DNA from: Geomonas sp. RF6
GTDB lineage: Bacteria > Desulfobacterota > Desulfuromonadia > Geobacterales > Geobacteraceae
Direction of reading: 5' to 3'
Length of the DNA stretch: 64,000 bases
Assembly: GCF_021044625.1 (NCBI RefSeq)
Contig: NZ_CP087999.1
Location: 4,919,001-4,983,000, forward strand
Positions within the stretch are counted from its first letter, which is position 1. Each line of letters starts with the position of its first letter. Position numbers and translations under genes: made by a program. Below are positions 10,601 to 18,219 of this stretch, piece by piece. The notes below the pieces were generated by a model that saw nothing but the letters and a program-made list of their open reading frames with translations, did no database searches and was not told the DNA's origin.

Positions 10601-11744
10601 AGACGTCCCCTGCCGGGTCGGTCACGATCCCGGTGGCGACGGTGATGTCGTCGTTGCCGTTACCGGAGTCGTACACGGAGCCCCACACGAGGGTGCCGCT
10701 CTGGGCGTCGTAGCGCGCGGTGTAGAAGTCGTTCGTGCCGGTGAGGGTCCAGGTGTATCCTGCTACGAAGACAGCCCCCTGTTCTATGACCACCCCGTAC
10801 GGCTCGTCGTCGTATGCACCGTTGTAGGTGTTTTCCCAGAGGATGGCGCCTGTGTCTGCCGCCAGCTTAGCGGTGTAGATGTCCAGATCGATCCCGTTGG
10901 AGACGCTGCCGGTGACGACCAGATTTCCGGCAGCGTCGAAGCGGGCATAGCGGCCGGAGCAGTACAGCTTCTTCCCCTCGGCGGTGGCGGTGCTGTGACG
11001 CTTCTCCCAGAGCTGCGAGCCGTCGTAGCCGAACTTCACCGTGGCAAACTCGAAGGCGCCGCTCGTGGCGTTCCACGACTCGCCGGTGACGGCAATCCCT
11101 CCGGGGCCTGCGGTGATGGAATTTACCCGGTTGGCATCCGCGGCGCTGCCGTGGTAGGCCGCCTTCCACGCAGGAGCGCCGCTCACCGGACCGGCCGGCC
11201 CGTACTTCAGGACCAGGTAGTCGGTTCCCCCGCTGGAGTTCTGGGTATAGCCGCCGACGTAGACGTTGTCGTCGGCGTCGACGCAGACGGAGGTGCCTCG
11301 GTCGATCCCGTTCGCCCCCCCGTTGAAGGTGTGCTGCCAGAGGATTTCGCCGGTCGCGCCGCTGTACTTTACGGTATGGATGTCGGTGTTGCGCCCGCTC
11401 CACACCGATCCGGTTACGATGACGTCATTGTTGGAGTCGATCGTCACAGCGGTCGCCTGGTCCGACCCCCCAGCCTTGTCCACCACCGCCCGCCAGGCAA
11501 CCCCTGCCCCGTCCCCCTTGAACTTCACCGTATAGTAGTCGTCGCTCCCCCCGGGCAGAAGCTGGTAGCCGGTGACTACCACGTCGCCGTTTTTGTCCAC
11601 CACCGAGGCCTTCGCCTCCTGCTTCCCCGCAGGGGAGTCGCCGAACTGCCACACCACGTCGCCGCCGGCGCCGGAGGCTACCGCCGGGAGTACCAGGAGA
11701 GACAGCAAGAAGAGGATAAGGGATCTGTACGGCTTTACGCTCAT
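1638..11744 (-). CDS. Giant exported scaffold: beta-propeller repeats, 15 FN3 domains, Ig-like domains
   Basis: The ATG at 11744 has GGAG eight bases upstream and opens a clear signal peptide (about 1-25, ending ASG/A), giving 3368 residues. The frame is open further upstream but there runs through the next gene. Order: SBBP/delta-60 type propeller repeats (about 27-457, recurring GDV.VTGY..); FN3 domain (459-565); second propeller block (563-1013); three FN3 domains; a carbohydrate-binding-like module (about 1293-1437, LLADPGFENGS start); eleven FN3 domains (to about 2490); four He_PIG/cadherin-like Ig domains (2500-2855); and a C-terminal domain with CPMLYAWDGGTF near 2957. Fourteen of the fifteen FN3 domains carry a loop like ERCTGAGCT, which could form a local disulfide. 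No enzyme motif or membrane anchor is visible. I infer an extracellular adhesive or matrix protein co-transcribed with the cytochromes. Confidence 0.88.
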   Translation of the reverse strand: MSVKPYRSLILFLLSLLVLPAVASGAGGDVVWQFGDSPAGKQEAKASVVDKNGDVVVTGYQLLPGGSDDYYTVKFKGDGAGVAWRAVVDKAGGSDQATAVTIDSNNDVIVTGSVWSGRNTDIHTVKYSGATGEILWQHTFNGGANGIDRGTSVCVDADDNVYVGGYTQNSSGGTDYLVLKYGPAGPVSGAPAWKAAYHGSAADANRVNSITAGPGGIAVTGESWNATSGAFEFATVKFGYDGSQLWEKRHSTATAEGKKLYCSGRYARFDAAGNLVVTGSVSNGIDLDIYTAKLAADTGAILWENTYNGAYDDEPYGVVIEQGAVFVAGYTWTLTGTNDFYTARYDAQSGTLVWGSVYDSGNGNDDITVATGIVTDPAGDVFVTGYTIAGGNYDFKTVKYKKDDGTQLWSIKFDGSAGLNDRPVGIGLSPAGEVLVSGWSDSDANDLDYYVIKYDPGLLNAPSNLTVQAASNTSIRLSFTDNASNEESFGIERCAGAGCTEFAPLMKDGAPLRLPPHTGTGQVSYLDTALVPNSYYSYRVKAANSANGESHYSNVAQTVTTYISMIPPAWSYSYNGVAAQEEAASGIAVGPDGNPVVTGYTRDYPLGYSAGASYDYVTLKLPRAGGTAPLWTARYNDPNTRDDFATCVAVDSGNKVTVSGYATLYNGVNADVFSLYTIRYSSSGAVLATDQYNGPVAGGATDDRSVAIASTTDSSGATAIVGYGLVSAGNDNIYLLKYNADGSRAWAATPADGAGGDDLPSAVAFAPDGSIYVTGYSERQAHAGVYKLFTARYNGSTGALIWRDLYSLTLTGDNKGQALAIDSQGNVYVTGSATNAAGNRDIYTVKYRGGASTPDRLWERVADGAAHGDDSAVSVKIDAADGTIIVAGTVESRPLDRDFRVIKYTPAGDVVWDTTYFKPGSSEEGGAMVLDSLGYAYVTGHTDNSDGSTIDSVTVRFAPDGGIVGATIYNGAANGNDDSYAMTVSPDDEVFVAGYTDSASGKGDILAYMIAPPEPRNLALVSSNTTQATISWGGSPFGETSFRIERCAGASCTDFAAVGSAAARSTLYTDSTICSGGSYRYRVVAVGDGWESLPSKPVTVATSAGVPPASVTVVSATESQVDLSWGDTNGDETGYLIERCTGASCTNFSPLTTVLPANTASYSDLKLPVNTTYRYRISAVKSASCSWQAPAAAVSATTALLSPTGLTAQGDNSTQVTLNWTNRTTTETGLKIERCTGVGCSDYAQVGTTTAKAVTFKDTAVCAGTVYSYRVRANNSLAPWDSEYSGVAVVATPAAGNLLADPGFENGSTAWTGAVGTLTGTSFDTSLFAEGTRSLKLSASGVQIGRSQSVAVVPGQQYVLSGSVRAGLTAGAGRCRVSGTGISSPGIAISFGSADNNAGWKSLSETVTIPAGTSSVTVQCYADAGSAGSINFDALSLSMGSFPLTATEVNETKVALSWPDMATDETGYRIQRCAGAGCTTFAEVGTAGANVTSYTDSGLSAQTVYRYQVQPYKTAVCGWAAPAGQIAEVTTVIMPPTGVVGTLANTTQVNLSWSNNTVNESAIVVEKCTGTGCTNYTQTQLAARSTSWTDTFVAVGGTYQYRVRAKNTTAGWDSGPSAVVTVTSPPLNPPSLVATSLTETQVRLTWSDPTIDETRYSLRRCTVQSGQTTCTGLAEIKSLGANVTSYDDTVGQLGTYVYQVVGMKTADYSWTNPSATVKITPTPLPPTLYSVGVSGTNQLSPYYTLRTSTHNGVLVERCLGINCSTFTQVANVTAPPYTFVDTSVCSGTSYTYRVRATNTVIPWTTDYSTTRYANTTIPVAPSSLSATRVSEVSTALYWTRSSTVDTEGYRIYRCTGAGCSFGTTPLATVSNYMTSSYTDGTVIPGGVYQYKVTGFKSTASCPWETAATNVVQATASLTAPASLSATAVNSANVRLSWQDNTASETAFLIERCTVPSGSSSCSDFTQLAAQAPANSSSSASFVDSTVIPSTTYLYRLRATSTGTQVWTTGYSNTSAPVTTAYQGPPSDLQAVAATTKVTLSWADNTPDETGFTVYRCQGAGCTTFTPLTSVAANSSATAGYVDTTVCGGITYRYQVVANRVAGDTLPSDPVSATTVIPDSPSVTAARTTESQITLNWNDPTTDETGYRIMRCVGGGCTSYTEIATVGPNILTYADTSVMPGYSYSYRVRGYNTVSCGWQTESASATAVTSIAGPTAFTGTAASSTQVNLSWSDSNSYTTGYRIERCTGAGCTGFSEIVLTANATPSYNDTTVSAGTTYRYRVRAARTTPYLWNSSYSDIVEVITPAPVAPAALAAAPSSSTQVNLSWNSGSSDSSGYSIERCEGTGCKSFSEVARVGAGSTSYASQGLTPSTNYCYRVRGYKTAYASWFSGYTPVSCAATVMDNPTTITATAPNSMTVHLSWADSALGEDGYNVETLLPSGQWVTVASLPPDATTFNDTQGISPLHSYSYRVRAFRGSDFSAYSAPATVRTPAYKNVDNTCAQTETNLPAFTSTPVLTAAENVPYSYQVSASAAGGGAVSYSLSSKPTGMTISATGLITWTPDYKQEGTKNVTVRATDSLQRSADQSFAIVVAGVDRAPVIGAISDTTVSVGHLFSVQAYGSDADGDTLSYTLTSAPQGMNITSDGLITWTPLAAAGPTAVTVRVTDGTLSASTTFSVTARSARQPSITSTAPTSAMDGTEYAYQLVVDNPDGYPLSYTLSTAPSGMSVSGAGRISWVPTAAEVGSVPVTVVVSDGVQQASQPFTVVVTQNNVPYIKSTPPTTGRTLTPYSYTVVAVSPAGGSLTYTINKGPSGLSVSSAGVVSWTPTANQWGNFPVSLRVSSTTSSIVQDFTIKVAIPAPTGLTPTSVNGGCWDSYTTVYWNAVPTTVLGGSVTYSVVVNSGAQSAWQTGLSFPNVYVPGGGTSTWKVIARDPNDYTNVSETATTVSDTTCSSGSCPMLYAWDGGTFAFEVDVFGTGKLGLKSGTGYVKPNPRDFHVMQAQPVPGPDGLYDLRLVEERSEVDYMDKVALYTVDMPKGFDVYAEQTPFSATNVSQPATILHTVGPLKKPLSVTHLETGRDVSDLLSASDQQYLQLNDDKNVPAWQTLEIDLGDLSQAAAVKLVLDGVSVYPTSQAASVLANQLSPSSDRTKLEVLDENGIWVTIPRTKLILPKPKEFRSPYVVDLTNVFLSKNYKIRLGFVFKTYLDRIAFDTTADEPVSVNPVPLVSATLGYYGSSQKTNDTEVYGFNYGVQSGGTYNYMPGNNTRYGDVLPLLSAADDKFVIYSGGDEVRLKFGAPIPQPEDADRRFLIYSHGFYKDFKPNSVIPKTVEPLPFNSMTNFPYNESVEQYPADEEHQLYREEYNTRTLP

Positions 11745-11797
11745 CGATAGAACTCCGGTTAAGGCACCTTTGCAACTGCGACCCTCTGCCATCCGCG

Positions 11798-14700
11798 TTA
11801 CCATGGGGTCACCCTGTTCCAGCTGTTGTCCGGCCACGCGGCGCCCGGATGGCAGTTCACCCCGGCCGAGCCGTTCCCGAGCGGGAAGGAACCGCTCCCC
11901 CCGCCGGGCCCTCCGGACCCTTCGTAATAGCCGCTCCCCGACCCGTACCCGGCCTCGCCGCCGGAGGCGACCCTGCCGCGGTGGGTGTAGTTGAGGCAGT
12001 TGGTGACCATGAGGCGCTTCATCCCTGCCTCGTGCGGGGCGTGGCACTTCGAGCAGGTGTAGTTGTGCTTCTGGTTCGCGTTGGCGGTCTTCCACCCCTT
12101 CACCGACTCGTGGATCCTGTTCTTTCCGGCCCAAGTGTGGTCCTTGCCGTCGGTTAAGTACTCCTTGTTGTGGCACCTGACGCACAGCCCGGCAAAGGAG
12201 CTCTCGTCCTCGCTGACCTTCCCGCCGTAGCCGAAAGTGGCGTCGTCGGTGTACACGTTCGGGGTCGGCTGGGCGCCCCCCGGCAGGCCGCGCGCCCCGG
12301 TCGGGGAACCTGCGGGGGCGGCGTCCTCCTTGTACGGCGAGGTGAGCCACGTCCCTTTAAGGAGCGGCACCCCGTACTGCTGCTTCGCCCCCAGGGTGGG
12401 GGAGACGCCGTGCGGGTCGTGGCACGGTGTGCACAGACCGTCGACACGGTTTTCCAGCGCGGTGGTGTGGTTCAGGAACGACGACGCCCTGAGGTGCCCC
12501 CCTGCGGTCGGCATTGTCTTGTAGGGGTAGCGGCTGAAGTTGCCGTTCCCCCCCTGGCCGAACCGCATGGTGTCCATGTACCCGCGGATGGCGAGGCTCG
12601 CGCCGTACGTCCCCTGGTACCCCCACGGTGTAGCCCCTGCCTTCGTGGTCATGTGGCAGTCGAAGCACTGTCCGGCTCCCGCCGCGTACGGGTTCACCGA
12701 GGTGGGGTCGGTGTTCGCCTGGGCGGAGTAGCTCATGGAGTAGCCGCCCTTCCCTGCCTGGGTCTCCTTCAGGTTGCCGCCGTTTTTCGTGCCGTTGAAG
12801 GTGGCGTAGCTGGATGTCGTTCCCACCACACGCGAGCCGTGGGAGTTGTGGCAGTCGTAGCAGGTGACGTTGTAGGCGCCGCCGCGGGTGTTGGGGATGG
12901 CGGCGTCGGTGCCGTTCGCGGCGTCGTAGCCACCCTGGTTGCCGGTCGCGTTGCCATGGGCCGAGAGCGCCTTCGTGACGCCACTCTTGCCGTTGGTGCC
13001 GTACTTGCCCCACTTGGTGGTGCCGGTCTGGTCATAGCGGGCGGCGATACTCTGCTTGTCCCAGGCGTACTGGCGCGGCGTCTTGCAGTCGCCAAACGGC
13101 TGGGTGTCGTTGTTCTGGTCGCTGTGGCAGGAGAGGCAGTGCGGCGTGAGCTTCGCCACCTCCTTGCGCTCCGTGGTGAGGATCCCGTAAGAGATGTTCT
13201 TCGCCAGATACGTCACCGCTGTGGAGTACAGCTTGAAGGACGTCGGCCTCGTCCTCGCCCCCCACACCACGAGCTCCACCGGCGCATCGGGGACCGAGGA
13301 GTTGTCCAGCGTGTTGAACCCCTGGTGATAGCGGTTGTCGATGAGCCCCTCGGGGGTCGCCTCCCAGTGGCAGGCGTAGCACTGCTTGCTGGTGATGTTG
13401 ACCCCCTGGATGTGGTGCGAGGTGCCCCCCATCTGCCCCATGATGTCCACGCGGTTCCCGACTGTGCCCGCGTGGCACTTGGTGCACTCCCTCGGCTGCC
13501 CGAAGGCGGAGTGGCGCGGCACCGGCTTGTTCTTGTGGCAGGTCGTGCACGCCTCGTTGTCGGCGTGGCTGGAGGTGAAGCGGTGCTCGTGGCACTCGGT
13601 GCAGGAGCGGCTTGCGTTGTGCCCGTCCCCGCCGTCGGAGCGGTAGTGTTTCGAGTTCTGCGAGTGGCAGACGTTGCAGATCCCGTTGTACGGCGACGCC
13701 GTCTTTGCGTAGTCGAGGCCGCTGCGCTTGTCGGTGAAGATGACCTGGCTGCGGGTGTACGGAAGCCCGAACCAGCCGTCGGTGGAGGTCGCTACCTGGC
13801 TCTGCATCATGTAGATGTTGCGCACCGTGGAGCCGTTCACGTTGTTGGAGTCGCCGTGCGGGTCGTGGCAGTCCCAGCAGAACTTCCCACCCTTCCATAC
13901 GCCGTTCATCTTGTACCCGGCGTAGTGCTTGTAGCCGAAGTGAACCGACGATGCCTTCGCCTTTGCAGGCTTCACGAAGCCGGTGCCGGGGTCGAAGCCG
14001 AGCGCGTACTTGAACTTGTTGTCAGACGGCGTGGCGTGGCAACTCGTGCACTGCCCGCCTGTGTCGTCGTCGTGGCACTTCAGGCACACCCCCATCATCA
14101 TGTACTGGTTCTTCACGTCCGCGAGCTGCCCCGCGTCCCAAAGCCCCGCCTTCTGGTTGTGGATCTTCAGGTCGTTCTTCGGGTTCGCCCGGTCCACGAA
14201 GTGGCACTGCGAGGTGATGCAGGAGGTCCTGCCGTCTGTCATGCCGCGGTGGTCGGGGCGCGCGGCGGGAGTCCCGTCTGGCCAGACTGCGGTTGCATCG
14301 GCGTCGATTGCGGCGAGCTGCTTCGCCAGCGTCTCGCCGCCGTTGTGGCAGGAGAGGCACTCCTCGTCGGAGCCGGTCATGTGGCAGTAGACGCACTCCT
14401 TCTGGAAGCGGTTGGAGAACTGCGGGTGCTGGCGCAGGCGGAACGGGTTGCCGCTCTCGCCGTGCACGACGTTGTTGTCGTGGCAGTACCAGCACGGATT
14501 CCCCGGGAAGTTCGCCGCCGGGTTATTGGAAATGGGGTACGGCCCGGACGACGTCGGCCTGCCGTGGCCGTTCACCACCCAGTCGGTGAGATTTATCTTC
14601 GCGCGCGTGCCGGTGGGACCGGCGAACGCGCCGAAGCTGTCGCTGTCGGCAGAGGTCGTGCCGTGGCAGGAGAGGCACACGACCTGGCTGCTCACCGAGC

Positions 14701-17700
14701 CCCCCCACTGCGGGTCGAGGCCGGCGGTGTGGCAGGCGGTGTTGGAGCAGGTCTTCCTGTCCGGATCGTACGATCCCCCCTGCTTGAAGGAGACGTCCTT
14801 CTTGTAGTTCACGTGGAACTCACCCTTCAGGTGGGAGACCTCCTTCATGCTTCCGGTAGGGAGAGGCTGCCCGGAGACGTGACATCCTGCGCCGAGGCAG
14901 GAGGAGCCGTCGGTCCCCTGGCGGATGGTGTCCTTGTGGCACTCGTCGCAGGTGAAGTTCGTCTGGAGGTGGCGCATGTGGGAGTTCGCCCGCGCGGTCC
15001 CCGGCCCCTCGCTCGGGAACATCGGGGTCGACGCCTTCCACTCCTGCCCGAGCGGCCAGTGGTACGAGGAGATATTCCCGTAGCTTGGGGGCAGCACCCA
15101 CACTTTCCCGATGTTGTCGGTGCGCCCGTCGTGGCACCCGGACGCGGAGCAGGAACCCCTTGGATGGCCGTGGCAGCTGTTGCACTCGGTGCCGTGCTCG
15201 TTCCAGGGGAGGAGCTTCACCGGGTCAGGATCGGTGGTACCGTCGGAGTGGCAGTAGAGGTTGTCGCACGTCTTCGTGGCGCGGTCGTAGGAGGGGGCGG
15301 GACGTCCCGGGATAGCCCAGCGGCTGTCCACCACGATGTCTTTCGCGCCGTTTGCGTGGCGGACCGTGTCGATGACGTTGCCATTTGCGTCCACCGTCCC
15401 GCTGTGGCAGTAGTAGCAGGCGTATTTGCGGATCCACTGCGGCCCCACGAGCTTTGCGTGGCCGTTGGAGGTGATGTTCAGGTAAGGGGCGCACCACCCC
15501 CTCTGGTCCCACGTCCCTGCGGTGGCGGCGCAGTTTGCCTGGGTGTTGTCGGCCAGGCGTCCCTTGTGGCAGGAGAAGCACGCCATCGGTGTGCCGCTGT
15601 CGCTCCACTTCACCGGGGTGAGCCCCTTGCCGCCGAGGGCGTCGCTGTGGCAGTAGGAGTTGCACCCCTTCCCCGTGGCGTCGTAGCTCCCCCCGTCCTT
15701 GAAGGCGACGTCCTTCACCCGGTTTACGTGCAGGCCCGCGTTGTTAAGGGTGGTGGAGCTCTTCACCGTCGTGCTGTGGCACTTCTCGCACCCGTAGGAG
15801 TAGGCGCCGCTCGTGTGCGGCGCGTGCTGACCCGAGAGGGTGGATCCGGCCCCGCCGGTGTCGTGGCAGGCGGTGCAGGCGGTCTGGCTCTGGTCCCCCC
15901 ACACGACGGAGCGGTACACGTTCGGGCGGTCCATAGGTGAGCCGTTACTGTGGCAGTACACGGTGGAGCACGTCTTCGTCGCCGCGTCGTACGGCCCGCT
16001 CGCCATGGAGGGGATGAAGGTCACGTCCGCCGGGTTTTTGTTGATGTGCCGCATCGGGAGGATGTCCCCCCTGATGGTGGAGCCGCTCAGCGTCGTGGAG
16101 GAGTGACAGTTGTTGCACGTCACCTGTCCGGAGGTGGTGTTGGTCACCGAATGACGCAGGTGGCTGTTCGCGGTGTCGGAGCCGGCGGGGCCGCTCAGGT
16201 AGTCCGGCGCCCCCTTCGCGTTCCCCGTCCCGTGGCAGGAGTTGCAGCCGGTGGCGATCCCGCTGTTCCATGCCTTCGGGTTCTCGTACTTCCCGGCCGA
16301 GGTGCCGATCTTGCCGTTGCTGTGACAGTAGACGTTCACGCAAAGCTTCGTCCCCTCGTCGTGCCGCCCTGCCTTCTCCCCCGAGTAGTCCTTGAAGCCG
16401 TTCACGTGCAGCTGGCGGTTTTTGATGCTGCGGTCGTTCAGCACCACGTTTGCGTGACACTCGACGCACCCGAAGCTCACCCCGAGGACGGAGTCGCTGT
16501 TTGTATGGGCACGGTGGGCGTTCGTGTTGATCGGGGTGGAGCTCGTCTTGTTCCCGCCGTGGCAGCCGCTGCAGTCAGCTCCCAGCGAGCCGGGGGTATC
16601 TCCCCACACCGGCGCCGCGACGTTGCCGGCCGCGCCGTTGCCGTTGCTGTGGCAGTAGACCTGGGAGCAGCTTCTGGAGGCTCCGTCGTAGGAGGCCGCG
16701 AGCCCTGCCTTTGTCGCCTCCTTCATGAGGAAGACGTCCTGATAGGTGTGGGTGTTGTGGCTGTACCCTTTGTGGCACTCGTCGCAGCCGTAGCCGTACC
16801 CCCCAACCCCTGCGTGGATGAGGTGCGGCGAGCGGTTTTCATCGAGGGTCGCGTATCCGGCGGCTGCAGGAGCTGGCGGGTAGCCGTGGCAGGAGGAGCA
16901 GGAGCCGGAAAACGACCCCTTGCTGTTGTTGTGCGCGTGGCAGTTCACGCAGACCGCGGCGCTGGAGAGGTCGTGCTCGATCGGATAGGTGATCCCCTTC
17001 ACGGCGCTGTACCCGGCGGGGGGGACGACGTGGCACCCCTGGCACACCCCGGTCCCGGAAGCGTCCTTGTAGTTTCGGGAGCTCCCCGTGTACTGGAAGA
17101 AGACGCGGGCGCCGGAAACCCGTGCGACGGAGCTCGACACGTTCATGTAGCGGCGCACGAGATCGACGTTGGGGGCCTTCTCCCCCCCGGTCGCGCGCGG
17201 GTCGTACTCCACATGCCCGCCGTGGCAGTCGGTGCACTGCACGTTCTGCCCGCCGCCGTTGTGGGCCATCTTGCCGCGGTGGCAGCTCGTGCAGATGTTC
17301 ACGGCATCCGGAGTCCTCCCCCGGTAGTCGGTGCGCAGGAGGTTCCCGCCGGACGGCTGCAGCCTCCCCAGGAGTGCGGAGCTTGCGTTGTCAAAGGAGC
17401 GGCTGTCGGAATCTGCATAGTGCGGGCGGTGGCAGGAGGAGCAAAGGAGCGCACCGTCCAGGAGCTTTACGTTCCCGCTCGGGTTGGCAGGGTTTGCGGA
17501 GCGCGGGGTGCTGTAAAAGAGGGCGGTGTGGTTGGCAAAGCGGGCAACCGAGCCGCTGTAGCTCCCCGAAAGGGGGTGGCTGCCCGAGAGGTGGCTGGTT
17601 ACGTTGCGGGAGCGGTGGCAGTCAAGGCACATCTGGTCCTTGTCGTTCAGGTCCCTCAGAAAGGGGGCGGAGTTCTCCGCGGAGCTCCTCGGCCCGTGCA

Positions 17701-18076
17701 GGTTGTGGCACTTGGAGCAGGTCATCGTTCCGGCAAGACGCGGGTAGCGCAGCTTCTCGCGCAGCGGGGGCTCGGCCCCAGCCTCGGGGCGGGTGTCGGA
17801 GCCGGACCAGCTGTGGGAGGAGCCGTGGGGAGAGGAACCATACGGGGTCGCGGCGTCCCCTGCGGCAAAGGGAAGGCTCTGCGCTTTCGCCCCCCCGGAG
17901 TAGTTGTGGCAGGTGAGGCAGAGGTTTGCGTTTGGCTGCTCACCGAGCTTGTCGTGGAACACATGGCACTGCTGACAGCTCTCGTTGTGCGGCGGTGCCA
18001 CGGCATGCGCCCTCCCGGCAAAGAGGACGAGCAGAAGCGCCGCTGCGGCTGCCGTAATCCCGACCAAGCTCCTCAT
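11798..18076 (-). CDS. Giant multihaem c-type cytochrome (about 39 CXXCH plus CX4CH and CX3CH sites)
   Basis: The chosen ATG at 18076 (2092 residues) has a GGAGG site six bases upstream and starts the signal peptide MRSLVGITAAAAALLL...AHA; an ATG nine codons earlier lacks this. By eye there are 39 canonical CXXCH sites from about residue 33 to about 2000. Eight are CX4CH (for example CSQVYCH, CVNVYCH, CDNLYCH, CSNTACH) and one is CX3CH (CNSYCH). The alternation of CX4CH with CXXCH matches the Geobacter paired-motif cytochrome family. Histidines spaced between the sites could be distal haem ligands. The C-terminal 100 residues are Gly/Ser/Tyr-rich with no haem site, possibly for surface attachment. 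Each haem would be attached in the periplasm by the cytochrome c maturation system. I infer a long conductive chain used in extracellular electron transfer. It lies 53 bases before the giant scaffold gene. Confidence 0.93.
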   Translation of the reverse strand: MRSLVGITAAAAALLLVLFAGRAHAVAPPHNESCQQCHVFHDKLGEQPNANLCLTCHNYSGGAKAQSLPFAAGDAATPYGSSPHGSSHSWSGSDTRPEAGAEPPLREKLRYPRLAGTMTCSKCHNLHGPRSSAENSAPFLRDLNDKDQMCLDCHRSRNVTSHLSGSHPLSGSYSGSVARFANHTALFYSTPRSANPANPSGNVKLLDGALLCSSCHRPHYADSDSRSFDNASSALLGRLQPSGGNLLRTDYRGRTPDAVNICTSCHRGKMAHNGGGQNVQCTDCHGGHVEYDPRATGGEKAPNVDLVRRYMNVSSSVARVSGARVFFQYTGSSRNYKDASGTGVCQGCHVVPPAGYSAVKGITYPIEHDLSSAAVCVNCHAHNNSKGSFSGSCSSCHGYPPAPAAAGYATLDENRSPHLIHAGVGGYGYGCDECHKGYSHNTHTYQDVFLMKEATKAGLAASYDGASRSCSQVYCHSNGNGAAGNVAAPVWGDTPGSLGADCSGCHGGNKTSSTPINTNAHRAHTNSDSVLGVSFGCVECHANVVLNDRSIKNRQLHVNGFKDYSGEKAGRHDEGTKLCVNVYCHSNGKIGTSAGKYENPKAWNSGIATGCNSCHGTGNAKGAPDYLSGPAGSDTANSHLRHSVTNTTSGQVTCNNCHSSTTLSGSTIRGDILPMRHINKNPADVTFIPSMASGPYDAATKTCSTVYCHSNGSPMDRPNVYRSVVWGDQSQTACTACHDTGGAGSTLSGQHAPHTSGAYSYGCEKCHSTTVKSSTTLNNAGLHVNRVKDVAFKDGGSYDATGKGCNSYCHSDALGGKGLTPVKWSDSGTPMACFSCHKGRLADNTQANCAATAGTWDQRGWCAPYLNITSNGHAKLVGPQWIRKYACYYCHSGTVDANGNVIDTVRHANGAKDIVVDSRWAIPGRPAPSYDRATKTCDNLYCHSDGTTDPDPVKLLPWNEHGTECNSCHGHPRGSCSASGCHDGRTDNIGKVWVLPPSYGNISSYHWPLGQEWKASTPMFPSEGPGTARANSHMRHLQTNFTCDECHKDTIRQGTDGSSCLGAGCHVSGQPLPTGSMKEVSHLKGEFHVNYKKDVSFKQGGSYDPDRKTCSNTACHTAGLDPQWGGSVSSQVVCLSCHGTTSADSDSFGAFAGPTGTRAKINLTDWVVNGHGRPTSSGPYPISNNPAANFPGNPCWYCHDNNVVHGESGNPFRLRQHPQFSNRFQKECVYCHMTGSDEECLSCHNGGETLAKQLAAIDADATAVWPDGTPAARPDHRGMTDGRTSCITSQCHFVDRANPKNDLKIHNQKAGLWDAGQLADVKNQYMMMGVCLKCHDDDTGGQCTSCHATPSDNKFKYALGFDPGTGFVKPAKAKASSVHFGYKHYAGYKMNGVWKGGKFCWDCHDPHGDSNNVNGSTVRNIYMMQSQVATSTDGWFGLPYTRSQVIFTDKRSGLDYAKTASPYNGICNVCHSQNSKHYRSDGGDGHNASRSCTECHEHRFTSSHADNEACTTCHKNKPVPRHSAFGQPRECTKCHAGTVGNRVDIMGQMGGTSHHIQGVNITSKQCYACHWEATPEGLIDNRYHQGFNTLDNSSVPDAPVELVVWGARTRPTSFKLYSTAVTYLAKNISYGILTTERKEVAKLTPHCLSCHSDQNNDTQPFGDCKTPRQYAWDKQSIAARYDQTGTTKWGKYGTNGKSGVTKALSAHGNATGNQGGYDAANGTDAAIPNTRGGAYNVTCYDCHNSHGSRVVGTTSSYATFNGTKNGGNLKETQAGKGGYSMSYSAQANTDPTSVNPYAAGAGQCFDCHMTTKAGATPWGYQGTYGASLAIRGYMDTMRFGQGGNGNFSRYPYKTMPTAGGHLRASSFLNHTTALENRVDGLCTPCHDPHGVSPTLGAKQQYGVPLLKGTWLTSPYKEDAAPAGSPTGARGLPGGAQPTPNVYTDDATFGYGGKVSEDESSFAGLCVRCHNKEYLTDGKDHTWAGKNRIHESVKGWKTANANQKHNYTCSKCHAPHEAGMKRLMVTNCLNYTHRGRVASGGEAGYGSGSGYYEGSGGPGGGSGSFPLGNGSAGVNCHPGAAWPDNSWNRVTPW

Positions 18077-18124
18077 GAAACCCCTCCGACATCTATCACT
18101 CATATATCATCCCGATCACGTACC

Positions 18125-18142
18125 CCCTCCACAACTGGAGGG
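18125..18142 (-). promoter_or_regulatory. Short stem-loop in the spacer before the giant cytochrome gene
   Basis: CCCTCC and GGAGGG pair around a 6-base loop in the 143-base gap between the NHL-repeat gene and the giant cytochrome. No T-run follows. It may be a weak attenuator or mRNA-processing hairpin; its function is unknown. Confidence 0.3.
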
Positions 18143-18219
18143 CGATGGTAGGTATTCTTTGCAGCTCCGGCTCCGGCGCGGTCTTTCCCGCTCTGCCGGG
18201 ACGTTTCAATCCCTCGTTC

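Noticed and set aside
11745-12350. N-terminal extension of the giant scaffold protein
   Set aside because: The extra 200 codons overlap the end of the cytochrome gene and read as arginine-rich shadow. A signal peptide with ribosome binding site starts at 11744.
12170-15940. Long plus-strand open frame (over 1200 codons) across the giant cytochrome gene
   Set aside because: It is the antisense mirror of CXXCH-rich coding DNA. The product is a featureless Val/Ala/Gly/Arg-rich sequence without domains.
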